This document shows positions 1 through 5,572 of a stretch of DNA of 5,572 bases, piece by piece. Position 1 is the first letter of the stretch, and every line of letters begins with the position of its first letter. The notes beneath the pieces were generated by a model. The model had not been told where the DNA came from and did no database searches. It worked only from the letters and a program-made list of their open reading frames with translations. This DNA comes from Vicinamibacteria bacterium (GTDB lineage: Bacteria > Acidobacteriota > Vicinamibacteria > Vicinamibacterales > 2-12-FULL-66-21): contig JAICSD010000313.1 of assembly GCA_025937075.1 (NCBI GenBank), positions 1 to 5,572 of the forward strand, given 5' to 3'. The translations under genes and the position numbers were made by a program.

Positions 1-1
1 G

Positions 2-778
2 CTCGTGGCAGAACAGCGGCGGCTCATCGAGCTGCTGAAGGAGAAGCGCCAGGCGGTCATCTCGCACGTGGTCACGAAGGGACTGAACCCGGATGTGCCG
101 ATGAAGCCCTCTGCCGTCGACTGGCTCGGCGAGGTGCCTACCCACTGGAGAATCACGACGCTCAAGCATGTGGCCGATATTCGGACCGGTGTCGCGAAGG
201 GCAAGGACAACGGCACACGCGCGACGATTGCCGTCCCGTATCTCCGTGTGGCCAACGTTCAGGACGGATTTCTCGATCTCGACGAGATAGCCACGATCGA
301 CATCCCGGGCGACGATCTGGAGCGGTTGTCGTTAAGGCCGGGCGACGTGTTGATGAATGAGGGTGGTGATTACGACAAACTCGGGCGCGGCTGCATTTGG
401 GAGGGCCAGATCACGCCGTGCATCACGCAGAATCACGTGTTTGCCGTGCGCCCTCGAGAAATCTCTTCGCAATGGCTGAACGCAATCATTAGCGCTGCAT
501 ACGCACAGTTCTACTTCAAGAGCAGGTCGAAGCAGAGTACGAATCTGGCGTCGATCTCATCGACGAACCTGATGCAACTTCCCGTGCTCCTTCCCTCCGC
601 CGATGAACAGGCACAGATCCTGATGTTCATCTCACGAGAGACTGAGGCTACCCGTGCTCTAGTGGCGGAAGCCGACAGGGCTATGAATCTCCTCAACGAG
701 CGCCGCACCGCGCTGATCTCCGCCGCGGTCACCGGCCAGATCGACGTCCGCGGCCTCGCCCCGTCGGAGGCGGCGTGA
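2..778 (+). CDS. hsdS: Type I restriction-modification specificity subunit HsdS, C-terminal half (5' end outside window)
   Basis: HsdS chooses the bipartite DNA target for the HsdM methyltransferase and the HsdR motor/nuclease. The frame is open through the left edge, so the GTG at base 5 is an internal valine and TRD1 lies upstream. Counting that valine as residue 1: the central conserved helix is residues 1-27, TRD2 about 36-200 (begins near WLGEVPTHW at 40-48, has LRPGDVLMNEGGD at 110-122), the conserved exit segment QLPVLLPSADEQAQI is 191-205, and the distal conserved helix is 220-246. The two helices are homologous, as expected for the paired spacers of HsdS. TRD2 is noticeably lower in G+C than the flanks (about 50-58% over 421-600), usual for domains exchanged horizontally. 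The stop TGA at 776-778 overlaps the hsdR start. The family call is secure; the recognised DNA sequence cannot be read from this. Confidence 0.95.
   Translation, partial: LVAEQRRLIELLKEKRQAVISHVVTKGLNPDVPMKPSAVDWLGEVPTHWRITTLKHVADIRTGVAKGKDNGTRATIAVPYLRVANVQDGFLDLDEIATIDIPGDDLERLSLRPGDVLMNEGGDYDKLGRGCIWEGQITPCITQNHVFAVRPREISSQWLNAIISAAYAQFYFKSRSKQSTNLASISSTNLMQLPVLLPSADEQAQILMFISRETEATRALVAEADRAMNLLNERRTALISAAVTGQIDVRGLAPSEAA
5..85 (+). repeat. HsdS internal repeat, copy 1 (central conserved helix)
   Basis: These 27 codons (VAEQRRLIELLKEKRQAVIS onward) align without gaps to codons at 662-742, with 13 of 27 residues identical by eye. In the HsdS family the two conserved regions form antiparallel helices that set the spacing between the two half-sites and bind HsdM. 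Similarity is at protein level; the DNA is clearly diverged. Confidence 0.8.
662..742 (+). repeat. HsdS internal repeat, copy 2 (distal conserved helix)
   Basis: The 27 codons starting VAEADRAMNLLNERRTALIS pair with copy 1 at 5-85. Shared positions include the leading VAE, the LL pair, E-x-R, A-x-IS and the final VT. This marks the end of TRD2 and the C-terminal boundary of the HsdS fold. Confidence 0.8.
766..770 (+). promoter_or_regulatory. Ribosome-binding site GGAGG of hsdR
   Basis: GGAGG lies within the last codons of hsdS, 4 bases before the GTG at 775. It decides the hsdR start: a GTG start giving MSLHKEISFE, overlapping the hsdS stop as GTGA. The arrangement indicates translational coupling, so HsdR would be made only where HsdS has just been translated. 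Confidence 0.75.
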
Positions 779-1503
779 GCCTCCACAAGGAAATCTCATT
801 CGAGGGCGACATCTGCGACCACCTCGCCGCGCACGGCTGGTTCTACGCCGCCGGCGACGCCGCGAAGTACGACCGCGCGCGTGCGCTGTTCCCGGACGAC
901 GTGCTGGCGTGGGTGCAGACGGCGCAGCCGAAGGCGTGGGAGGCGCTCGTCGCGAACCACGGCGCCAGGTCCGGCGACACGCTGCTCGATCGCCTGCGCG
1001 CGCAACTGGATCAGCGCGGCACGCTCGACGTCCTGCGCCACGGCATCGAGCTGCTTGGCGTGCGCCAGCCGCTGAAGCTCGCCGAGTTCAAGCCCGCCTT
1101 CTCGATCAACCCCGACATCCTGGCCCGCTACGACGCCACCCGCCTTCGCGTCGTCCGGCAGGTGCGCTACTCGGTCCACAACGAGAACTGCCTCGACCTC
1201 GTCCTCTTCCTCAACGGCGTGCCGGTCGCGACCGCGGAGCTGAAGACCGACTTCACGCAGTCGATCGACGACGCGGTCGATCAGTACCGTTTCGACCGCC
1301 CGCCGCGGGAGAAGGGACGGACGCCGGAGCCGCTGCTGTCGTTCCCGAGCGGCGCGCTCGTGCACTTCGCCGTCAGCAGCAGCGAAGTGCGGATGACGAC
1401 GAAGCTGGAGGGGGCGGCGACGGCGTTCCTGCCGTTCAACCAGGGGGACCACGGCGGGAAGGGAAACCCGATAAACCCGGCCGGCCATCGCACGGCGTAC
1501 TAG
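775..1503 (+). CDS. hsdR: HsdR N-terminal fragment: PD-(D/E)xK nuclease domain
   Basis: This 242-residue product would hold essentially the whole endonuclease domain. The catalytic signature is D141 in NENCLDLVLFLNG followed by E155 and K157 in TAELKT. The D-to-E spacing of 14 and D-to-K spacing of 16 match those I recall for EcoR124I HsdR (D151, E165, K167). A QY pair at 170-171 in DDAVDQYRF lies in the expected position of the conserved region after the active site. No ATPase motifs are included, so alone it could not translocate DNA. It ends at AY followed by TAG, at the linker leading to the first helicase domain. Whether this fragment is stable or active is unknown. Start choice rests on the GGAGG at 766-770 and the GTGA overlap. 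Confidence 0.7.
   Translation: MSLHKEISFEGDICDHLAAHGWFYAAGDAAKYDRARALFPDDVLAWVQTAQPKAWEALVANHGARSGDTLLDRLRAQLDQRGTLDVLRHGIELLGVRQPLKLAEFKPAFSINPDILARYDATRLRVVRQVRYSVHNENCLDLVLFLNGVPVATAELKTDFTQSIDDAVDQYRFDRPPREKGRTPEPLLSFPSGALVHFAVSSSEVRMTTKLEGAATAFLPFNQGDHGGKGNPINPAGHRTAY
1501..1503 (+). other. In-frame amber (TAG) codon inside hsdR
   Basis: TAC-TAG-TGG occurs where the protein family continues through a hydrophobic residue. Both flanks are strong HsdR sequence in the same frame, so this is a substitution and not a frameshift. Nothing nearby identifies a recoding signal. Selenocysteine is excluded because that uses TGA; pyrrolysine or an amber suppressor tRNA cannot be judged from this window. 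Confidence 0.9.
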
Positions 1504-1504
1504 T

Positions 1505-1509
1505 GGGAG
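1505..1509 (+). promoter_or_regulatory. Possible internal ribosome-binding site for restart after the amber codon
   Basis: GGGAG lies 3 bases before the GTG at 1513, in the hsdR frame, and just after the TAG. The spacing is short and the match partial, and the bases also encode the conserved residues WE, so the resemblance could be incidental. If used, it would allow a terminating ribosome to restart and make the motor part separately. Confidence 0.3.
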
Positions 1510-1512
1510 CAG

Positions 1513-3870
1513 GTGTGGGCGCGCGAGAGCTGGCTCGAGATCCTGGGCCGCTACCTGATCACGAAACGCGACGAGCGGAAGCAGATCGCCGCCGTCATCT
1601 TCCCGCGGTACCACCAGCTCGACGTCACGCGGAAACTGGAAGCGGCGGTGCTCGACGACGGTCCGGGCGGACGTTATCTGGTGCAGCACTCCGCCGGATC
1701 GGGCAAGACGAACTCCATCGCCTGGACAGCGCACTTCCTCGCCGAGCTGCACGACTCGCACGACAAGAAGCTTTTCGATTCGGTGCTGGTCGTCTCCGAT
1801 CGCACCGTGATCGACACGCAGCTCCAGGAGGCGCTCTTCGATTTCCAGCGGCAGACCGGCGTCGTCGCGACCATTACGAATAAAGAGAGCAGCAAGAGCG
1901 CCGCGCTCGCCGAGGCGCTCTCGGGCGACAAGAAGATCGTCGTCTGCACGATCCAGACGTTTCCGTTCGCGCTCGACGCCGTCCGCGAGCTGGCGGCCAC
2001 TGAGGGCAAGCGGTTCGCCGTCATCGCGGACGAGGCCCACAGTTCGCAGACCGGCGAGACGGCCGCCAACCTGCGCGCCGTGCTGACGGCCGACGAGCAG
2101 CGCGAGCTGGCCGACGGCGGCGAGATCAGCTCCGAGGACATCCTTGCCGCGCAGATGACCGCAAGGGCGAGCGACAACGGGATCACCTTCGTCGCCTTCA
2201 CCGCGACGCCAAAGAACAAGACGCTGGAACTGTTCGGAACGCGTCCGGATCCGTCGCGCAAGCCCGCGCCCGATAATGTCCCGCACCCGTTCCACGTCTA
2301 CTCGATGCGGCAGGCGATCGAGGAGGGCTTCATCCTCGACGTCCTCCAGAACTACACGCCGTACAAGCTGGCGTTCCGGCTGGCGCACGAGGGGCGCGAC
2401 TACGACGACCGCGAGGTGGAGCGCAGCACGGCGCTGAAGAAGATCATGGGCTGGGTGCGGCTGCACCCGTACAACATCGCGCAGAAGGTCGAGATCGTCG
2501 TCGAGCACTTCCGCGAGAACGTCGCGCCGCTGCTGAACGGCCGGGCGAAGGCGATGGTCGTCGTCTCCAGCCGCGTGGAGGCCGTGCGCTGGAAGCTGGC
2601 GATCGACCGCTACATCACTGACCGCGGATATGCGATCGGCACGCTGGTCGCGTTTTCCGGCGAGGTCACGGATACGGAATCCGGCCAGGAGGCGTTCACC
2701 GAGCACAGCGCCGATCTGAACCCGTACCTGCGCGGCCGCGACATCCGCGAGGCGTTCAAAGGGGACGGGTACCAGATTCTGCTGGTCGCCAACAAATTCC
2801 AGACCGGGTTCGACCAGCCGCTGCTGTGCGGGATGTACGTCGACAAGCGCCTCGCCGGCATTCAGGCCGTGCAGACGCTCTCACGGTTGAATCGCGCGTA
2901 TCCCGGCAAAGACACGACGTACGTGCTCGACTTCGTCAACGACGGGCAAGAGGTGCTCGACGCCTTCAAGACGTACTACGAGACGGCGCAGCTCGCGTCG
3001 ACCACGGACCCGAATCTCGTGTTCGACCTCCGCGCGAAGCTTGACGCGTCCGGGTTCTACGACGATTTCGAAGTGGAGCGCGTTGTACGGGTGGAGCTCG
3101 ATCCGCGATCCCGTCAAGGAGACCTTGCCGCTGCCCTGGCGCCGGTCGCCGACCGGCTGATGAAGCGATTCGAGGCGTACAAGCTCGCCTTGAAGGAGGC
3201 GCTCGCGCGCCAGGACAACGCGGCGGCAAAGGCCGCGCAGGACGAGCTCGACGTGCTGACGCTCTTCAAGAACGACGGCGGCGCCTTCGTCCGGCTCTAC
3301 ACGTTCCTCTCGCAGATTTTCGACTACGGGAACACCGACGTCGAGAAGCGCGCCATCTTCTTCAGACATCTGGTCCGGCTGCTGGACTTCGGGCGCGAGC
3401 GGCCGGGCATCGATCTCTCAAAAGTCGTCCTCACACATCACGCGCTCAAGCCGCGGGCCCAACCTGCCATGGTCCTGAGCGGGGATGCGCCCATGCTGCC
3501 GCCCATCGAGGCGACCGGCACCGGCCTGGTGCGCGAGCGCGCAACGGCCTACATGGCGGAGATCATCGATCGGCTCAACGATCTGTTCCATGGAGACCTG
3601 ACGGATCAGGACAAGCTGGTGTACGTGAACGACGTGCTGATGGGAAAGCTACTCGAATCCGAGGTGCTGCGGCAGCAGGCCGCCAGCAACACGAAGCAGC
3701 AGTTTGCCACCTCGCCGGATCTCCAGTCCGAGCTGACCAACGCGATCATCAGCGCGCTCGACGCGCACAACGCGATGAGCAGCCAGGCCCTCAACTCTCC
3801 AGACGTGCAGCGGGGCTTGAAGGACATCCTGCTGAACCACGTCAACCTGTACGAACGCCTCAAGCAGTAG
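1513..3870 (+). CDS. hsdR: HsdR C-terminal fragment: SF2 helicase/translocase motor and helical domain
   Basis: The 785-residue open frame from GTG 1513 contains a complete SF2-type motor: QHSAGSGKTNS (Walker A, nt about 1684-1716), ADEAHSSQ (DEAH at nt 2029-2040), FTATPKNKT (nt about 2197-2223), VANKFQTGFDQP (nt about 2791-2820) and QTLSRLNRAYPGK (nt about 2872-2910). After that comes a helical C-terminal region, ending DILLNHVNLYERLKQ, which in this family contacts the methyltransferase core. All motor motifs are intact, so ATPase activity is plausible if the fragment is translated. The GTG start is a guess, resting on a weak GGGAG and its closeness to the upstream stop; the natural N-terminus of this part would be the middle of intact HsdR. 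Confidence 0.65.
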   Translation: MWARESWLEILGRYLITKRDERKQIAAVIFPRYHQLDVTRKLEAAVLDDGPGGRYLVQHSAGSGKTNSIAWTAHFLAELHDSHDKKLFDSVLVVSDRTVIDTQLQEALFDFQRQTGVVATITNKESSKSAALAEALSGDKKIVVCTIQTFPFALDAVRELAATEGKRFAVIADEAHSSQTGETAANLRAVLTADEQRELADGGEISSEDILAAQMTARASDNGITFVAFTATPKNKTLELFGTRPDPSRKPAPDNVPHPFHVYSMRQAIEEGFILDVLQNYTPYKLAFRLAHEGRDYDDREVERSTALKKIMGWVRLHPYNIAQKVEIVVEHFRENVAPLLNGRAKAMVVVSSRVEAVRWKLAIDRYITDRGYAIGTLVAFSGEVTDTESGQEAFTEHSADLNPYLRGRDIREAFKGDGYQILLVANKFQTGFDQPLLCGMYVDKRLAGIQAVQTLSRLNRAYPGKDTTYVLDFVNDGQEVLDAFKTYYETAQLASTTDPNLVFDLRAKLDASGFYDDFEVERVVRVELDPRSRQGDLAAALAPVADRLMKRFEAYKLALKEALARQDNAAAKAAQDELDVLTLFKNDGGAFVRLYTFLSQIFDYGNTDVEKRAIFFRHLVRLLDFGRERPGIDLSKVVLTHHALKPRAQPAMVLSGDAPMLPPIEATGTGLVRERATAYMAEIIDRLNDLFHGDLTDQDKLVYVNDVLMGKLLESEVLRQQAASNTKQQFATSPDLQSELTNAIISALDAHNAMSSQALNSPDVQRGLKDILLNHVNLYERLKQ

Positions 3871-3873
3871 GGC

Positions 3874-3893
3874 TGCTCGGTCCGGACCGAGCA
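3874..3893 (+). repeat. Perfect 20-base palindrome after hsdR; includes direct-repeat copy 1 (3876-3897)
   Basis: TGCTCGGTCCGGACCGAGCA is its own reverse complement and starts 3 bases after the hsdR stop. As RNA it could fold as an 8-bp stem with a CCGG loop. There is no T tract after it, so it is not a standard intrinsic terminator, although its position fits a role at the 3' end of the transcript. Bases 3876-3897 recur identically, in the same orientation, at 5398-5419, so the sequence is a repeat and not only a local hairpin. Confidence 0.8.
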
Positions 3894-3897
3894 CGAA

Positions 3898-4276
3898 TCT
3901 TGCGCCCCGCGGTGACAACCTCGAACCAATCGTCAAACTGCCGGATGGCTGCGCCGCTGACTGTCCGAGAGATTCTGGACGAACACGATAGCGCGCAAAC
4001 TCGCGTGAGATCGCCTGATCGAGATGGCGCTTTGAGTCCGATAAAATCGGCAGAAAAACTGGCGCGTCGGGAGAGTTGCGCGCGCCCACCGCGCATCCAC
4101 AAAGTACTTGACACGATTTTTCAAAAACGCCGATTTCTGAAGATCAACTCGCCGCAAAGAGCCTGCTAGAACCGCGTCGTCGTCCTCCAGCGCACGCACG
4201 GAGCGCGCGCGGCGTCGATCGCCGTCCGTGCACAATTCATCGCACCCTGGGCCATCGTGAGCGACCGAAAAAGACG
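3898..4276. other. Intergenic region without a convincing gene
   Basis: About 380 bases separate the palindrome from the HNH gene. A forward 89-codon frame (3900-4169) and reverse frames over it show no recognisable protein features. The stretch 4101-4160 is only about 40% G+C, much lower than the surrounding genes, which suits an upstream regulatory region. No tRNA, CRISPR repeat or clear terminator was seen. Confidence 0.55.
4108..4113 (+). promoter_or_regulatory. TTGACA box, possible -35 element upstream of the HNH gene
   Basis: An exact TTGACA lies in the AT-rich pocket, overlapping the small palindrome AAGTACTT (4102-4109). No good -10 hexamer is seen at 16-19 bases spacing (candidates CGATTT and GATTTC are poor), and the gene start is about 180 bases away. 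It is a weak call supported mainly by the base composition. Confidence 0.25.
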
Positions 4277-4291
4277 ATGGTATACAAGGAC

Positions 4292-5572
4292 ATGACGACG
4301 GCATGCTCGTTCAAGAATCTTTCCGATGGCGATCTTCTGTCCGAGGTCAAACGGCTCGCGCAGTGCGAGCGGACTGCGACCGCGGCGCTCATCGCCTCGC
4401 TGGCCGAGATGGACGCGCGACGGTTGTATCTCGGCGAGGGATGCGCGTCCCTGTTCGTCTACTGCACGCGCGTCCTGCGGCTGTCGGAGCACGCGGCGTA
4501 CGGCCGCATCGAAGCGGCACGCGCGGCGGGGCGATTTCCCATCGTACTGGAGCGGCTCGAGCGCGGCGAGCTCACGCTCACGAATCTGTGTCTTCTGCGG
4601 CCGCATCTCACCGAGGCGAACTGCAACGAACGGTTCGACGCCGCACGTCACGCGAGCAAGCGCGATGTCGAACGCCTGATCGCGACGATCGCACCGCGGC
4701 CGGACGCGCCGACGGTGATCAGAAAGCTTTCCACGCATTCGCCGGCAGACCGCGACGCCCAGGCGATGCCGGCACGGCTCGACCCCGCCGTGAGCGTGAC
4801 GGCGCCGCCCACTGCAGATGCGAAGGTGGATCCCGCCGTTGCCGCCCGCGCGGCTGCGGTCTCGCCGGCAGCTTCTGTTGCGCCGGCTCCCGCCAGGTCC
4901 GCAGTTCCCGTTACGTCGCCGCTCAGCACCGAGCGGTACAAAGTGCAGTTCACCGTCGGCCGCGACACGCACGACAAGCTCCGGCGCGCGCAGGATCTGT
5001 TGCGTCACTCGATCCCTGACGGCGATCCCGCCGCGATCGTCGATCGCGCGCTGACGCTGCTGCTCGAGCATCTCGAGCGGACGAAGCTGGCGCAGGCGAA
5101 GGCGCCGCGGCAGACGTCGCGTCCGCTCGCCTCCGGAAGCCGTCACATCCCTGCGTCCGTGCGCCGCGCCGTCTGGGCGCGCGACCGCGGCCGCTGTGCG
5201 TTCGAAGGGAGCGAGGGCCGATGCAGCGAAACGGCATTCCTCGAGTTTCACCACGTCGTTCCATTCGCACGCGGGGGAGTGGGGACCGCCGAGAACATCG
5301 AACTTCGGTGCCGTGCTCACAATCAGCATGAAGCGCTGGAGGAGTTTGGCGACCGCGCGTTGTTCGTCCGCGAAGCGCCGCCTGCGTACGTGATCAACTC
5401 GGTCCGGACCGAGCACGAAGACACATTCAAGACGAGGAGGCTCGATCCCGACTGGCGGCGGTCCAGCGGTGGGGGCACGACCCGGCCGCAGGATCTTTCG
5501 ACGGCTGCGGCGTCGCCCTCACGATGGGGCCCCGCTCGGACACCCCCGCTTCGTGCTCAGCGGCCGGAAAGA
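4292..5572 (+). CDS. HNH endonuclease domain protein (3' end outside window)
   Basis: The frame is open from the ATG to the last base, 427 codons with no stop. Residues 1-145 are a helical N-terminal region (CSFKNLSDGDLL, then DARRLYLGEGCASLF and SEHAAYGRIEAAR). Residues about 155-210 are an Ala/Pro-rich linker. Residues 215-265 are a conserved helical segment (RYKVQFTVGRDTHDKLRRAQ). Residues 287-353 are the HNH domain: C302, C311, H320-H321 in EFHHVVPFARGG, N335, C340 and H343. The paired cysteines and histidines suggest a zinc-bound beta-beta-alpha-metal nuclease; H320 or H321 would be catalytic. I recognise the type as a multicopy bacterial family of unknown function. ATG 4277 in the same frame (MVYKDM) is an alternative start; AAGGA at 4286-4290 is too close to ATG 4292 to be decisive. 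Residues after about 376 are low-complexity and may be a non-conserved tail. Cleavage target and link to the restriction system are unknown. Confidence 0.85.
   Translation, partial: MTTACSFKNLSDGDLLSEVKRLAQCERTATAALIASLAEMDARRLYLGEGCASLFVYCTRVLRLSEHAAYGRIEAARAAGRFPIVLERLERGELTLTNLCLLRPHLTEANCNERFDAARHASKRDVERLIATIAPRPDAPTVIRKLSTHSPADRDAQAMPARLDPAVSVTAPPTADAKVDPAVAARAAAVSPAASVAPAPARSAVPVTSPLSTERYKVQFTVGRDTHDKLRRAQDLLRHSIPDGDPAAIVDRALTLLLEHLERTKLAQAKAPRQTSRPLASGSRHIPASVRRAVWARDRGRCAFEGSEGRCSETAFLEFHHVVPFARGGVGTAENIELRCRAHNQHEALEEFGDRALFVREAPPAYVINSVRTEHEDTFKTRRLDPDWRRSSGGGTTRPQDLSTAAASPSRWGPARTPPLRAQRPER
5398..5419 (+). repeat. Direct-repeat copy 2 (22 bases, palindromic core) inside the HNH gene
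   Basis: Identical over 22 bases to 3876-3897, with the 16-base palindrome CTCGGTCCGGACCGAG at 5398-5413. Here it is translated, giving the residues SVRTEHE (370-376) just beyond the conserved part of the HNH protein. Similarity stops on both sides. I have an uncertain memory of SVRTE-like endings in related proteins, which would make the repeat a habitual companion of this gene family. Confidence 0.8.

Larger units (their letters stand above)
775..3870 (+). pseudogene. hsdR: hsdR, type I restriction subunit, interrupted by an in-frame amber codon
   Basis: Read through, this is 1031 codons plus the stop, normal length for HsdR, the subunit that hydrolyses ATP, translocates DNA and cuts it. 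Numbering across the interruption from GTG 775: nuclease D141, E155, K157; stop at codon 243; Walker A GSGKT 308-312; DEAH 419-422; TATP 476-479; late motor motifs ANKFQTGFDQP 672-682 and QTLSRLNR 700-707; then a C-terminal helical domain to the TAG at 3868-3870. The only defect seen is TAG at 1501-1503. The frame continues unchanged and the protein reads AY-stop-WEQVWARESWLEIL, where family members as I recall have a leucine (YLWEQVW). One T-to-A change from TTG gives TAG. Recent inactivation is the plainest reading, because no other decay is visible; a split but functional subunit or a read error remain possible. Confidence 0.75.

Noticed and set aside
1501..1503. Programmed amber readthrough or pyrrolysine insertion
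   Set aside because: No recoding signal can be seen, and the residue replaced appears to be an ordinary hydrophobic one, so a substitution or read error is simpler.
909..1883. Forward open frame of 324 codons spanning the amber codon in another frame
   Set aside because: Arg/Ala/Pro-rich out-of-frame reading; the hsdR frame is recognisable on both sides, so no frameshift product is indicated.
796..2706. Long reverse-strand open frame (636 codons) across hsdR
   Set aside because: It mirrors GC-rich hsdR codons, is Arg/Val/Leu-rich with no recognisable domain, and the opposite strand has unmistakable HsdR motifs.
4038..4136. Small inverted repeats: CCGAT-AAA-ATCGG at 4038-4050 and an 8-base pair AAATCGGC/GCCGATTT at 4044-4051 and 4129-4136
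   Set aside because: Arms of 5 and 8 bases are expected by chance in a few hundred bases, and neither extends or sits next to a T tract.
3900..4169. Small forward frame of 89 codons in the intergenic region
   Set aside because: No ribosome-binding site, no recognisable features, and it overlaps the AT-rich region that looks regulatory.
4303..5019. Forward open frame of 238 codons at the start of the HNH gene
   Set aside because: Frame +1 shadow of the HNH gene with Arg/Ala-rich content and no domain.
4166..5416. Reverse-strand open frame of 416 codons opposite the HNH gene
   Set aside because: Arg-rich shadow; the forward frame carries a complete HNH motif set.
5420..5572. Possible convergent gene entering from the right edge on the reverse strand
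   Set aside because: One reverse frame is open for about 50 codons, but with no recognisable sequence and too short to judge.

Overview
The window is GC-rich bacterial chromosome (roughly 73% G+C in the hsdR start, down to about 40% in one intergenic pocket). It carries the 3' half of a type I restriction-modification locus followed by a separate HNH-nuclease gene, all on the + strand. The organism cannot be fixed from the sequence. The HNH protein resembles a family I remember as abundant and multicopy in uncultured Acidobacteriota-like genomes, so that is a tentative suggestion only.

Layout. Bases 2-778 encode the C-terminal half of HsdS, the DNA-specificity subunit: central conserved helix, second target-recognition domain (TRD2) and distal conserved helix. 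The gene is cut by the left window edge, and hsdM is presumably upstream, outside the window. HsdS overlaps the next gene by 4 bases (GTGA), with a GGAGG ribosome-binding site just before the overlap. Bases 775-3870 are hsdR, the restriction and translocation subunit. Every expected motif is present (PD-(D/E)xK nuclease, Walker A, DEAH, TATP, late helicase motifs), but an in-frame amber TAG at 1501-1503 divides the gene at the junction between nuclease and helicase domains. The reading frame is unchanged on both sides, so one substitution, most simply TTG to TAG, explains it. A GTG at 1513 preceded by GGGAG could restart translation. The locus is therefore an inactivated R subunit, an R subunit made as two chains, or a sequencing error.

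Bases 3871-4291 have no convincing gene. They start with a perfect 20-base palindrome 3 bases after the hsdR stop and include an AT-rich pocket with a TTGACA box. From about 4292 to the right edge runs an HNH endonuclease gene that stays open to the last base. Its 3' part contains a second copy of the palindrome core inside a 22-base identical direct repeat (3876-3897 and 5398-5419). The two copies bracket the HNH gene and its upstream region, a 1544-base unit.

How the genes work together. HsdS with HsdM would form the site-specific methyltransferase, and HsdR would add ATP-driven translocation and cleavage. With hsdR interrupted, the locus may act only as a methyltransferase unless the two HsdR pieces reassemble. 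Nothing seen ties the HNH gene functionally to the restriction system; the flanking repeat suggests it may be a separately acquired unit.
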